From: Adiantum capillus-veneris
Lineage: Eukaryota; Streptophyta; Polypodiopsida; Polypodiales; Pteridaceae
Reading direction: 5' to 3'
DNA length: 64,000 bases
Assembly: GCA_014529385.2 (NCBI GenBank)
Contig: CM043952.1
Location: forward strand, 53,276,119-53,340,118
The position numbers and the translations under genes were made by a program. Every line of letters begins with the position of its first letter. The first letter of the stretch is position 1. Under the pieces are notes generated by a model. It ran no database searches, had not been told where the DNA came from, and saw nothing but the letters and a program-made list of their open reading frames with translations. Below, piece by piece: positions 18,374 to 31,097 of the stretch.

Positions 18374-21197
18374 TTATCACTCCCTAACCTATATCATTGT
18401 TCTCAATTATCATTTTCAAAGGTGTAGTTAGAAAAGAAAACAAAATATTTTAAAAAACACATGCCAAACTAAGCAAGAATTAGTTATGGTCAACTTACCA
18501 TTTTCTAGCTTGGTTTACCCCTCGTTTTCCCCGTTAAAGAACATAAATTTCTCAATATGAAAACTTTTTTAATGATCTTGATGGTTTTGATTTATGGACA
18601 AGCCGTTAGTCTATGACTCTCTATGGAGTGGAAAGTTTGTTATTATTTTCTCTATCTCTTCATAAGATGCATTGTCCTCTATGATAGCTAATTATCTAGA
18701 AGTTTGAGTTGTTTCTCAGCTATAAAGATACTCCACAAATGTGTCTCATGCCACACTATAAAGCAACCCACACAACCACCTAAAATTGTATTTCAAATAT
18801 CCTAATATGCTTGACCAAAACAAAGAAAATAATAATCCAACAAAAATTCATGTTTAGCTACATAAATACTCGATAGATATGCTATATACCACATTGTAAA
18901 GCAATCCATGTAGCTAAATGAACTCCCTTTAAATAATATCGGTCTACTTTCTTAGAGAGCTTGTCTATTGTGGTATAGATGAAGAGTCAAACGAAGTTTC
19001 TCTATCACCTTCTTGAAATATACTTTGCATGCAAGGACCACAACTTAATAGAGTCTCCTAAATTCTTTCTCTATATAACTTGCCTTTTCCTTGGCTATCA
19101 TTGCCTACATATTTCCTTGGCTAACTTCCTAGGATAACACTATTAAATGAAAATAAAAATGTTTCGTTTATTATTTTTCTATGCGCATGTGCCTTCACTC
19201 TAGACTTTTTGTCTCGCAAAATTTGGTAATGAATCAATGTGAAATTTCTCACTCACCATTTTTTAGGAAATGTAGTTGAAAACATCTTGCACTTGACTCC
19301 TACTTGAGTCCATGACTTTGTAGAACTTTTAAGAAAGAGATCACAACTTTTAATCATTTTGATATGCGCTTTGATAGATAGTTAACTAGTGTACGCTATC
19401 ATATTTATGTTCGGAGTCCTTAGAACACCGCCTTTGCTATTGGTACCATTTTAGACACTCTAAATGCAACTTGCATGTATGGTTTCTATAAACATCTTAG
19501 CAACACTGATGTAACCTTACCTATCAAGTGTAATTACGAAGGACCAACTCTCATGGGTGGCCAATTAAGTTGCCTCCAACATCCCAATTCTAAGAACCAA
19601 ACCAAGGGATTAACATTTAGGTGGATGGCGAAAATAGCATCTTCCTACATGAGTATCTACAAAGGGAGTAACCAAGAGGCCATGCACAAGCCACTTTTGC
19701 TTAGAACCGTGTCACCCTTTTTTTGTTCTTTCTACTCAATGATCTAAAAACTATCAATGTCAAGCTCCTCAATGGGTAATCAAGCCGCCACAAATTTTGT
19801 ATTCGATTCAAATGCAATCTTGAAAATGATTCTTACAAAGACAATAGTAGCCTTCCTCATGTTTAGTCAATTCATATCAATATTGTTTTTAAATCCTTTG
19901 GCAATTAATGCTTGGAAAAAAATTATCCTCATAGTCTCACACTATCTCAGATCCATTATCCTTGCCATGAAGCCATGACACTAATAATAAATGAATAATG
20001 AACCCAACTAGTCATACTAAAAAGTAGACTTCGCTTGTACAAGTTAAATACTCATGCTATATAGAGTTATCTTGGCATGGCAATCTTATAGTATTCTGAA
20101 CAATAATTTAGATAAGGTGTTCTTGTTATAAGGTCTCAACACTCTCTGTTACTTAGCCTATTTGGCTCCAGCTATATAACAAATCTTCACATGAGTTTAG
20201 ATGTAACCCAATAGCTTTGAGTTACCTTCTCTTCTATAGGGGGCAATGAAAAACTCATCAATCTTCTCTAGCTAGAGATGATGAGGTACTTGCCAATCAA
20301 ACATGCTCAAAAAAATGTTGAGAGAGAAATGTTATAGCAATATGTAGTGCCACTTGCACTTTAAATTGAATTCATATTACCATGTTTATTTCCTTTCACA
20401 TGATCCTTAGTTAGCTTTTCCCATACTTGGCAAAGTTCTCAGTTAAACAATGTAAATCTCTACAATGAACATGGTCTACGATGATATTCCTTGCAAGTCT
20501 AAGGGTCAAATAAAAGACAATTTTCAAGCATTATAGCCAAATGGGCTAAATGAGTTGCACATCCATGTGAGACCAACACCATATCTAAGATGGTACTAAC
20601 AATAAAATGATTACCATATGCATAATGTTTCAAATATATGTATAAGTGCAACTGATGTGGAGTAAAAGCTCATGCAAAACACGCACCTTGGCATAGATAT
20701 GGGATGAATAGTGGACCAAAGTCACGATTAAGAGGTCCTCACTAAAGGTGCAAGAAAAGCATCTCACAAAAAAAACACATAGCAAGTGGTTGTTGCATAG
20801 AAAAAGGGCTAGAGGAGCCTAGTATAAAATAGATACACTCAATAATGATTTTAGACCACTTGCCATGGGAGCCTTTGCAATTGAAAATGCCATCATCACC
20901 ATACACTTATACTGTCTACATAGGCAAACGCCTCCAGAATTCATCTCGTGTCGCATGCACACTCATGCCTTGGAATATGATACATAGCTCCACTTTTAGG
21001 GCTTTCTTTTTAAATTACTAACAAATAAAACTCTTTTTCTTTTCCTTTATTTTTTTTTTGTCAGTCCAAATTCCAATCTTACTCCTTGCAGGTGCACCCC
21101 TTGGTGGACTCGTACTCACACAAGGGTTGTTTTTCCCCACCTTACAGTGATTGGTTCCGCCACTAGGTAAGTTTTTCTCTTAGTAAGAGGAAGGAGG
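18374..21197. other. AT-rich sequence with transposon relics
   Basis: No gene recognised. Two diverged copies of a roughly 65-bp word (CTATAAAG.TACTC...CCACA.T.TAAAGCAA.CCA) lie at about 18720 and 18860. The stretch 21085-21170 (GGTGCACCCCTTGGTGGACTC, CACACAAGGGTTG, CCCCACCTTACAGTGATTGG) resembles the leader of element D at 11985-12060, so a relic of that family abuts element A. Confidence 0.5.
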
Positions 21198-22496
21198 TTT
21201 TAACTGAGTCAACGTTAGTTAACAGAAGCTGCTAAAGACCGAAGATGTACGAATGCACATTGAGGATGACTGAAAAGAAGCAGTAAAGATTGGAGTTACA
21301 CATTTTTCACGTTTTCCCAAAATGGTCACGTATTGTAAATTTCCGATTTATTTCAAGCCATCGTAATATTTTAATGTGTTACGGGCTCAATGGGAGTTCC
21401 AAGTTGTAAAGAATAGGTCACTTACTGTGACTAGGTTGCAGATTCAGTAAGTGGTGAGTCCTAAAGGCCTTGGACGCCCGAACATTGCATATTTTTAACC
21501 TAGGTATATAAAGCAGTGTGTAAAAGAAATGAGGGTTCTTAAGTCATTTGTTGAGAGCTCTTGAGGTGTGTGGCTATGGAGTCCTTGAGCTTCTCCTTGC
21601 TCATGAGACTTGATTAACACTAATCAATGATTCATTCTCTCTCACTATGCCTCTCTCTTACTTCTTATGATTACCTATGATGCTTAGATTAACTAGATCT
21701 TAACTAATTAGTGGTTAATCCCTCTCTAATCTTGTGTGATTGCCCTCTTTTACTTGTGTGTGCATGTAAGTTTGATTGGAGTGTGTTGCTCGATAGATCT
21801 ATGTGTGTGTGCTTGCAATTAGTGTGTTGCATGATAGATCTATGTGTGTGTGCTTGCAATTAGTGTGTTGCATGTGTGATTGCCCTCTTTTGCTTGTGTG
21901 TGCATGTAGGTTTGATTGGAGTGTGGTGCTCGATAGATCTATGTGTGTGTGCTTGTGTGTGCATGTAGGTTTGATTGGAGTGTGGTGCTCATGTAGGTTT
22001 GATTGGAGTGTGGTGCTCGATAGATCTATGTGTGTGTGCTTGTGTGTGCATGTAGGTTTGATTGGAGTGTGGTGCTCGATAGATCTATGTGTGTGTGCTT
22101 GCAATTAGTGTGTCCCTCTCTAATTTTGTGTGATTGCCCTCTTTTGCTTGTGTGTGCATGTAGGTTTGATTGGAGTGTGGTGCTCGATAGATCTATGTGT
22201 GTGTGCTTGCAATTAGTGTGTTGCATGATAGGATTAGTGTTATGTGCGTCTTGCAATCGTAGTGTGTGTGATTGGGTTGATTAGAGGTGAAGAGAAGTGG
22301 ATATGGAGATTGCCCTTCATTGCGGCTTCGCTCCTCCATAGGCCGAGAAGCTCACCTCGTAGAGTTAACCATTTGTGTTGTCACGATTAGTTCACTAACC
22401 GTGTGAGTGTTTCCATGCCCTAGCCGGGTAGCTCATCCCTCCAGATTGATAATTTTGTTGGTCATTGGAGCTATTGCAACGATGGGACCCCCAACA
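21198..22496 (+). repeat. 5' LTR of element A
   Basis: It starts TTTTAACTGAGTC (the 3' copy starts TGTTAACTGAGTC) and ends CCCCCAACA, about 1.3 kb. A TATATAAAG box lies at about 21504 and is conserved as TATATAAGG in the 3' copy. The sequence just before it (GAGGAAGGAGG) looks like a polypurine tract, which is odd for a 5' LTR. Confidence 0.8.
21742..22235. repeat. minisatellite inside the 5' LTR of element A
   Basis: About six copies or partial copies of a unit of 55-110 bp built from TGCATGTAGGTTTGATTGGA, GTGTGGTGCTCGATAGATC and TATGTGTGTGTGCTTG. The 3' LTR has a single copy (about 56850-56945), so the array grew or shrank after insertion. The frames with repeated CVCLQLVC text are artefacts of this repeat. 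Confidence 0.9.
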
Positions 22497-22497
22497 T

Positions 22498-22516
22498 TTC
22501 ACGCCGTTGCCGGGGA
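22498..22516 (+). promoter_or_regulatory. primer binding site, Asp tRNA type (element A)
   Basis: TTCACGCCGTTGCCGGGGA begins one base after the LTR. The usual Athila/Tat site is TGGCGCCGTTGCCGGGGA; two bases near its start are changed. Confidence 0.75.
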
Positions 22517-24739
22517 CGATGGCCTACGCTAGTGTAATTGTGGCATAAACGAATGCGTTCCCTCACTAATTTCACTACTAATTTCACTTGTGTGTTTATG
22601 TTTTGAATGTGTGTGCATGAAACATTGTGTTCATAATTCCCTAATGTGTGACCATATCTTGCCAATTGTGTGTTTACACACACTAATTTCTCACTAACCC
22701 CTTGCTAATTTGACTAATTTTTGCTAATTTACTAATGTGCTATGAAGGATTGGAGCAATTGACCATTCAATTGAGCTTCAACGGAAAGGTAATCAAGGTG
22801 GTCATCTCAGCCTCTCTAGAATCTAGAGATGTGTAGAATTGTGTAGATATCCCACCAAGATGCAATGTATTGTGATGCAATGTAATGCTATGCTATGTTG
22901 ATGCAATGCAATGTTGATGTTAGGGACGGAAAATTTTGCGATTTTTCATTTTCACGTCGTCGTAATGCCCGAAATTTTTAAGAATTGGCAGCGCATGGAT
23001 TTGATAAGTTTCAATTGCTAATTGATGAATGTGTGTTGCTAATTGGGTGCCTATGGTCAATTTTAGGTGTGTGTGCACTAAAATCAAGTGTGTGTGCATT
23101 CTAATTGAGTGTGTGCATGCTAATTTTAGGTGTGTGTGCACTATTTCGCCCATGTTTGAGCACCTAGAAATCAATGTGTGCGTTATGATTTTTGAATTGT
23201 GATGATTGATTGGTGTTGTGCTCATGCCTAACTATTGATTTGTGAAGTCACATTGCAAATCCGACAAATTTAACCCTTTTGTGTGCGCACTTAAAGATTG
23301 GTAAAAACTGCCAATTTTTTAGTGTGTGTGTGTGTGCGCTTAAAAAGTGTTAAATTTGCATGATTGATTCATATTTTGATTGCATACATGATGTGTGTAA
23401 AGATGAAATGCTGCGTTTTTGTGCTCAAAACAGGGATTTACACACTCTAATTGCGTCAATTTTTAACCTAATTTTGTCGATAATTTTGCCAGTTTAATTA
23501 CCTAGTCTTGATTTATTTGATAAAATTGTTGGCAATTGAATTGATGTGATTTGTACAATTTTATTTGGCTGCACCATTCCCTAATGTGTGGAGAATTTGT
23601 AGAAATTTTTTGGATATTTTTCGGATAATTTTTACAATTGTTTGGTAATTTTTGCTAATTTTTGGATAATTCCATAAAAATTTGATTTTGCGATCTTTAC
23701 GAGCTATTTTGTGTGTGCGAATTTACGGCATCATTTTGTTCGCATTTGTGTCCTCCGTGGTCGAGTTTGAGCGTTTTGCTATTTCCGGGGTCCGGATGGA
23801 CAATTTTGTCGAAATTGATGTTTTCGGTACAATTTGCTGTTTTCGGTGTGCTTTTGTGTGTCAGAAATGCTTGATTGTGAATAATGATGATTTTCTAAGA
23901 TTCCTAGAATTTTTCGGGCAAATTTTGGGATTTTCTGGCGATTTTTGGAGTTTTCGGCTAATTTTCGGCCACTTTTGGCATTTTTTGGAAATTTGAAAAA
24001 AAAATAAATAAATAAAAGAAAGGCCGTTTCGGGCTTCGATACCGTGCCTTACGGCGCTCTTCTTCTTTCCCTCTCTCCAGTGCTAGAAAAAAAAAACCCG
24101 GGATACAGTGTGTTTAATTGGCCGAATTCATTAAATTCCGTTTAGATTTTGAGCTTGCCTTGAAGGAAATCGAGAAATTTTCACGGGTTTTAGTGTAATT
24201 ACCTTCAGAAGCTTTAAATTTTGACCGAGAAACTGGTAGAGCTTCAAGTTTGCCCTTATTTTTTTCGGTTAAAAAAAATTAAAAATTAGTCCCTGCTCTC
24301 TCTCATTTTCCCTATTCTCTCTCTCTCCCCCTCTTACTCTCCCATCTCTCCCTCCCCGCGTGAACACCATTAAACACACACACACACACACACACTCATT
24401 TTCCCATCTCTCTCTCTCTTCCCCTCTTAATTCACCCTCTCACTTTCTCTCTCCTCGTTCCCTGCTGCACTGCGTGAACGCCCACCTTCTCTCTCCTCTC
24501 ACCCACTATCTCTCTTTGTCGTGTACTGCCTCCCAACGAGCAGCCTTTCGGCGCCTTCAAGTCTGCCAGGCCTGCAGATTCAGCGCGTCTTCTCCTCCGC
24601 CTCGCGGTGCGTGGTGCGCGTTGTTGCAGGGCGTCGTCATGTCAACGCACGCGTGCCAAGCTGCCCGGTGCCCACTTCCCCCTCGCGCGATTCGCTGTCA
24701 GTAGCTCTAAGTCTCGTCCAGGTAAGAGGGTAAGTAATT
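22517..24739 (+). other. non-coding leader of element A
   Basis: Long leader without a supported gene. It contains GTGTGTGCA-rich stretches (22560-23350), a run of AATTTTTGG words (23590-23990), CT-rich and (CA)n tracts (24295-24500) and a GC-rich patch (24540-24700). A colinear but diverged copy of 24120-24420 lies after the 3' LTR at 57180-57470. Confidence 0.6.
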
Positions 24740-25370
24740 TTAATTTTTTTCAAAAATTCACTTAAATCAAATTAAAAAAAGTCAAAAGAAACATTAAAAA
24801 ATCAAAAATAAAAAAATTAAATTAAAAATCCAATAAATCAGAAAAAGAAATTATTTTTTTAAAAAAAATTCCAAAAATTAAACAAAAAATCACAAAAAAC
24901 AATAAAAAAAGAATTTAAAAAATCAGAAAATTAAACCCAAAAAAAAACACATAGAAAACCACAAAAAAAGACATAGAAAATCATAAAAAATTCAAAAAAG
25001 AGTTTTAAAAATTCAAAAAAAGGGAAAAAACGTAGAAAATTCATAGATAAATCAAAACTTATCAAGAAAAATCACCATAAAATTTTAATTAAAAAAATAA
25101 AAAAAAAGCACAATAATTTCTTATTTTTTAAAAAATCAATAAAAAAATCACATAAAAATTAGAAAAATTCATAGATTAAGCCCAAAAATTAATAAAAACT
25201 CAGAAAGTAATGAAAAATCATTAAAAATATCAAAAACTGATTGAAAAAAGTGTAAAAATCATAAAGTCTTCCAAAAAATTAGAAAATTACCAGAATTTTT
25301 TTAAAAATTAAACTTTCTTGAAAAAATCGTAAAAAATACAAAAAATTTAAGAAAATTCAAGTTTTCACAA
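24740..25370. repeat. A-rich low-complexity tract in element A leader
   Basis: More than 600 bp dominated by AAAAATCA/AAATTAAAA words with almost no G on the plus strand. It has no ORF on the element's strand. It may act as an unstructured RNA segment or may have grown by slippage. Confidence 0.8.
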
Positions 25371-25830
25371 TTAATTAGGAAAAATAAAAAGGAACTCACC
25401 GAAAGTGCCAGAGAAAGACAAAAAAGGTAGAACGAGCCAAAAATAGTCAAAAAAGGCCAGAACGAGGCCAAAACGCAAAAAAACACACGGACCGCCGGAA
25501 AAAGTCACATGCCGGGTAAACTGCACAAAAGCGAACAAGTCAAAAAGGCAAAGCCGGAAAGTGTACCGCACACCAAGCAACACTGCAAAGCTAGAAGCTT
25601 CACGAACCCCAAAAGCGAATCAGATCAAACGAGCCAAAAGACTAACTAAAGCCGTGAGCGGCATAATTTTTTGAAATTTGCCAAAATCAAGCATTGCAAA
25701 TTGAGCTTCTAATCGGACGAACGGGGGCACAACTCACATGCGATTGCAGATTAAGTTAGTACGAGCAGCAAAAATTCTGCTAATCAATACCAAAATCTGC
25801 CAATTGACAGTTTTTGTGGATTAAGCCAAC

Positions 25831-28800
25831 ATGGACTCAAATCGATCCGAGAGTTCAAGTACAATAGGACAAGCCAATAGCATTGGCAGCACAAGTGCAA
25901 CTGCAACTGCAACTGCAACTGACCAAATTTGCAGCTTTATGGCTACAATGGAGACAAAGTCTTATATGCAGATTCAAAAGGCCATAGATATCTTATGAGC
26001 AGTAAAAGCAGCATAGGAGCCAAGATCTTATTGATAAGAGTAAAGCCAGATTCAGAGAACTCCCAAATGTTCACAGACTTTAGTGGAGCCAGGTACTGCA
26101 AGCTCAAAGATGAAGTGCAGATAGAAGTGCAAAAAGTCAACCCAAGCGTTTATCCAAAAATCTGCACAAACCAACAAAACATACAGTTGGTGCATATGCA
26201 ATGAGGGTCATTGTACATGGATTACAATGGTCAGATCTATAGTCGGGAGCCAGAATTGCAAGATCCAACAGATCTACCAATAGAAGCCAGTCTAATTGGA
26301 GAACCAAGCCAAAGACAGTACAAGGTTCAAGATGGAGCAATCTACAGCTTGATGCTCAGTGTTTTGAAAGAAGATGCTGACAATTTGGCAAGCACAGAAA
26401 TAGAAGCTTCTCAGCTAGACCTTGACATGATAGAACCAAACGAAATACCACCAGTCATGGCATATTGCTCACATTGTGGAAGAAAAGGTTGACATTTTCC
26501 TGAAGATTGTCCAAGAAACCCAGACAACAAGGACACATCAACCACCAAGCAAGATACATAGCAAATTGGAAATGAGAATCTTGATGTAAGTGCATCAAAC
26601 TCGTCACTTTTAATGCAATCAGATGATTCTGCATTAACATTAGAAGCACTAGTGAAAGCACTGCAAGTTCAAAATGAGCATAAAGATGCAGAGGCACCTG
26701 AAAAGCTTAAAATTGATTCTTTAAACAACAAATTCTTGCATGAATTTAGTAAAGGTGTCGAGATATCACCAAAGGTTGAAAAGAATATTTTGCAAAAGAT
26801 TTTGCATCCACTGACACAAGTGTGCAATCATTCACGAGTCTAAGGGACACATCAAACAAAATGATGTTAGCATTGTATGGTACGCATCATTCATATGCAC
26901 ACTATGTAGACCAAAAAGGGAAATTGTACAAAAAGGATCAACCAGTGTTTGAATGACCTACATACCAGCTCATAGAAGTGCGTCCAATGATAGATCAGAA
27001 AGAATGATTCATTTTAGAGGAAAGAATCTATTATAGCCCATCCTCTCTAGAGCTGAAGGATATTACCCGAGTGAATCCAGAAACCTGTTTAGAGCCAAAC
27101 TCTCCTCCATCAAAAATCATACTTCGATGTTGTGACCAAATGAGCATATACTTTGACCAAAACAGTCGTAGATATAGATGGGAGTCTAGCATCTATGATG
27201 CATTGGGTCCTGAAACCACAGAAGCTCATATCATAGGAGAGCCATGGGATAGACAATATCAAGGCAAAGATAATGCTATCTATAGCTTAACTTGGGGAAT
27301 AATTTGTCATGTTTCAAGGAGATACATAGGAAACTATGCAGAAGGTTTACAGATGCCAAATGTCAATAGTGCTAGCCAAAGTGTACCTTCACAGTCCCAA
27401 AAGGTGAGATTGAACCAAAGCCAAACAATTTTGAACTCATATGATGAAGCGGTATATAATGATCACCCTAGGAAGGGGGGAGTTGCACATTCATCAAGCT
27501 CAGCTTATGTACCGGGAAATGCTACACCAGTTAGAAGCCCTAGGACTTTTACCCAAGATACCCCTTCAAAGCAAAAACCATTGAAAGATCATATGGTTGT
27601 TGGAAGTTTCCAATTGACCTAGGTTCCATTAGAATCTGCAGACAAATGCTTCTATGAAGATCATCAAGGGACAAAGTTTCAGATGATCTCCACAAATCAG
27701 AGTCAAAAGCCAACAAAGCCCATAGTGTTCAAACATTTACATGTGATCAAGCTCACATATGCATATCAAGATGCACGTGGTAATGAATATCAGCAAGCTC
27801 ATGATCTTGTACAAACCCCTACAAATGGCCCGACTGAAGTCAAAGACTATGTAAAGATGATGCAAAGCCTCAAGCTGCCAGAACAGGTGATAGAAAAGTC
27901 AAAGTCAATGGGAGCTAAAGTCCAGAAGGCTACACCAAAATCTCCTCCAAAGAGACAAATTTTGCCAGAAAGTACAATGGATCTATTAAGATCAAGAGTT
28001 GCCCAGATGCAGGAGGACAATGCTCAACAATTGCAAAAAGGTGCAATATCACAGTCATACGAGTCAACATCGATTGAAGCAGGTGGTCAAAGCAAAGAAA
28101 ATGCAGATAAAGTCCAACAAAGGATGTTTCCATAGCAAAAAAAGTCAAATCAGAAACAAATCTTGAGACGATCAAGTGCAAAATCATTGGTGAACACGAA
28201 GAAAAACTGTCAAGAGAAGTAAAGCTAGATTTTCAACTAGACAAGAACCTCATGTCTTTTCCCACTTGGAAAAGATGTGGCCAACCACAGCTGGAAGATG
28301 CTCCTGAATTTGTGAGCATATCAAGAAACAAACGAGCAAAATGCTGGGGAATCATCTCCACCACCATTGAAGTAAGTTCACAGATCATCATAGCTCAGTT
28401 CTATGTGATCACAGCAAAAGATATGCCAGAAGACATCATAATGGAATGCCAATGGCTCAGAAGATGTCAGAGATACAGAATGCAAACATGATGGAGTCAT
28501 CACAAACAACCAAGAATGAAGACTAAGACTCGTCACCCACGGACGACAGTACAAATTCCTCAAGCACAGTTAGAATGGATACTGATGCCAAAGCAAAGCT
28601 TATTGAAGATGATTCATCTCCATTGAACAAAACTTCAGAAGAGCTTAAAGAAAATCAGGTAATAGCAAGTGTAGATCAAACAAAGCAAAGAGCAACCACG
28701 GAAGCTATTGAGCAAAGAATGACATCAAAACCAGAAGTTAAGAAGAACGGGGTTGCAGGCAACCAAGAAGAAATAGGAAGCCCAAAGATCAATCAGATAG

Positions 28801-29650
28801 TGCCAGTCGAATCAGCAGACAAAGGTAAAGCTAAAGTGGACCTTCCACCGAGTAGCAAAGAAGATGTGACAGCGCATGGTTTCAAAACTTCAAGACAATT
28901 GCTGACCCAACTGAAACCTTTAAGGAGTCATCCAGAAAAGCAAAGATATATCAGGAAAAGTACTCAAGAAAGCAAAGGAAAGCTAAGCAAGTGTTTGTTC
29001 AGAGCAGTTTAGTCAAAGTCAATGATCCGGTTTGGATTAAGGACAAGAAATCAACACAGAAAGACAAACACATGGGATGGATAGCATCACAATGGAGCTT
29101 AAAAGAACAAGAGTACTATGAAGGTAACAGACAGATATGGGTACCAAAACCACAGGTTAGAGCATATGAAGTGACTTCAAGTCCCTCCCAAGAAAGAAGT
29201 CCCATAAGGTATCAACCTCGACAATATCCGAGAATGCCTAAGAAGCATGTATGCAACAGAACAACATCGAAAGATGTTGAAGTCTACCACAACTCTCAAG
29301 AGGATACAGACAAGGATTCTACATAGGGTATACAAATATTTGGCTACCAGTCAACCACAAGACAACTGCAACTACACCAGACTTGCATGAAGATCTCAAC
29401 ATCTCAGCAGGACCTAAAGCTCAACAAAGTCAACAAAGGAGTTACAAAAGTCATCAAGAGGTTTGGATTCCTAAGTCTTCCAATGCTCCTAGTCAAAAGC
29501 CATATGCCAAAAGTGAACAAAGGCCTCCAACAACATCAAAGACTTCTATCAACAGGCCTAATTGGAGAATCAAACAACCAATGGAGTCTTCATAGTCAAA
29601 GAAGGACAACCCAACCAACACGAATGTAGATTCGAAGATGATAAAACAGG
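25831..29650 (+). pseudogene. element A polyprotein: Y-x-D-x-x-G modules, zinc knuckle, protease-like tail, VW repeats
   Basis: A first Met at 25831 opens a Ser/Thr-rich start with an (AT)n-codon run; the frame shifts near 25925. Downstream, seven segments fit Y/F-x-D-x-x-G-x-x-Y/F: VLYADSKGHRYL (25962), MFTDFSGARYCK (26067), MYMDYNGQIYSR (26211), YVDQKGKLYKK (26904), YFDQNSRRYRW (27149), FYEDHQGTKFQ (27650) and AYQDARGNEYQQ (27764). A second motif, IGEPxxRQYxxxDxAIYSL, occurs twice (about 26298, 27231). A zinc-knuckle-like CSHCGRKG-stop-HFPEDC is at 26466-26510. A retropepsin-like exit block, FYVITAKDMPEDIIMECQWL, is at 28411-28470 without a visible active site. VW/IW repeats follow (VWIKDKK, IWVPKPQ, IWLPVNH, VWIPKSS; 29028-29490). 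Many stops and shifts show it is dead. Function unknown; probably Gag-related. Confidence 0.6.
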
Positions 29651-29655
29651 TATGG

Positions 29656-29827
29656 TGTCAGGACACGGGTCCTATACCCTAAGAACTAGGTTAGTCATGA
29701 ACTACGGCCAAGGGGTCGGGCTAGGCAGTGTGGACAAGGGGTCCATCTAGGGCAAGGGGCTAGGAGCCCGCCTATAAAGGGAGGTTAGAAGGAGGATCCA
29801 GGAGAGCCTAGTTGCCTAGTTCTTACA
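29656..29827 (+). repeat. 5' LTR of element B
   Basis: Short LTR with TGTCAGGACACGG at the start and CTAGTTCTTACA at the end. CTATAAAGG at about 29772 is a likely TATA box, also present in the 3' copy. Confidence 0.93.
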
Positions 29828-29828
29828 T

Positions 29829-29842
29829 TGGTATCAGAGCTT
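29829..29842 (+). promoter_or_regulatory. primer binding site, initiator Met tRNA type (element B)
   Basis: TGGTATCAGAGCTT begins two bases after the LTR end. Confidence 0.9.
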
Positions 29843-30645
29843 AGGTCTCTCTTCCACTCTCTCTCTCTCTCTAGGCGTGGTCTCTTTAGGCCCCTAAAAG
29901 CATGCTCCTTTTGTGAGAACCGTTGCTTTTTAAGCCCCTTTTTTGTTTTTAGCCGGACTACTTGCCAAATCGGGCAGAGCTTCCTGTTTTGGATGCGGGG
30001 CTATGGTGCACGATATGCAGAGCTATTAGGCTTGGAAGGGGCGCCAAGGGGAGATGAAACGCTGTGCCATCACTGAAGGGCCGTAGATGGACTCGTTTTC
30101 CCCTGCCACCCATCACTACTCCCCTGCTTGCAGACGGCCGCTCGCTGCTTCTCGCTACAGGGAGCTTTTTTGGCTTCAATAAAAACCCGTGAGTTCACAT
30201 GGGAGGCTTATTGGCCATGGCTATTGAATTTGGCCATTGGTAGTAGCCCTTCCCACTGGCAAGGCAGCACTTTTGTGTTTCGATAAGCCTCCAGTGAAGC
30301 AAGCCGAGCAAGAAAAATTCACTAGGTAAGCCTCCGGTGAAGCAAGCCGAGCAAGAAAAATTCACTACAGAGATTACAGCACCTACTGTTTTTTAGCAAC
30401 GACTTCAAGAGTCATTCAAAGCAACATACGAGTCGACCATACACGGTAAAGCTTCGACCATATATGGTGCAGAGTTCACTTTCAACTACGCTTCGGCTCA
30501 AATTCACGCTTCAACCATATACGAAGCGGAGTTCGATTACGTGCTACGACGATTTGCTGCGGCGACGTGGAGTTAACTATACTTTGCAAGTGCTACCAAC
30601 ATCAGGTATTTTTTCTGAGTACTTCTTACACTGCACTGTGTAGCC
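29843..30645 (+). other. leader of element B with a 43-bp tandem duplication
   Basis: Non-coding leader. A 43-bp unit starting TAAGCCTCC is repeated at 30284-30326 and 30327-30369 with one or two differences. A CT tract follows the primer site, and CGACCATA(C/T)A words recur at 30430-30520. Confidence 0.75.
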
Positions 30646-31097
30646 ATGGATTCGGATATCAACATGACATTCGATTTTGAGCAAAGTACTCCCGATCCTG
30701 CCAAGGAGGGCGGCTCGCGGCCGGATACTCTCAAGGAGAGTACCCGCGACGCTACGGCAGGAGAAGATACTTATGAATTGCTCGATATTCAGGAATTTTG
30801 TGCACTTCAGACACGCATGATAGTCATGGATGAAAATTTTAAGGCTTTAAATGAAAATGTTACTAAACTTTCCACTTTAGTCATTCAATTGATGCAACAG
30901 CAGACTAAGAGTCCGGCTGACACCCACATGCATGAGCACGTTGGAACACAAGGGCAAGGCCCAATTAATGAAACAGTGCATACTCTCACTGCCAAAGAGG
31001 TAGATGATTTATTGAAGAATTTCAAACCACTAGTTGTTAAGGCGGTTACGCCGCTAGCGGAAGCTAAATAGCGAGAACTCAACCAACAATAGAATTT
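30646..31097 (+). pseudogene. gag of element B, N-terminal part
   Basis: The ATG at 30646 opens 141 codons with an acidic start and a helical segment (NFKALNENVTKLSTLVIQL), then a His/Gln-rich linker and a DLLKNFKPLV end. The frame reaches TAG at 31069 and is then cut at 31098 by a solo LTR. It continues at 31975. Gag normally assembles the particle. Confidence 0.75.

Noticed and set aside
19475-19747. 90-codon frame in AT-rich sequence as a small gene.
   Set aside because: No recognisable domain, no support from codon pattern or neighbours, and length is within chance expectation.
21799-22284. Cys/Val-rich and His/Thr-rich frames on both strands with internal repeats.
   Set aside because: They are translations of the LTR minisatellite (GTGTGTGCTTG units), present on both strands and without a partner in the 3' LTR.
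24360-24733. Frames of 114 and 70 codons in a GC-rich patch.
   Set aside because: They lie in the CT/CA-rich leader of element A, overlap each other in different frames and show no domain.
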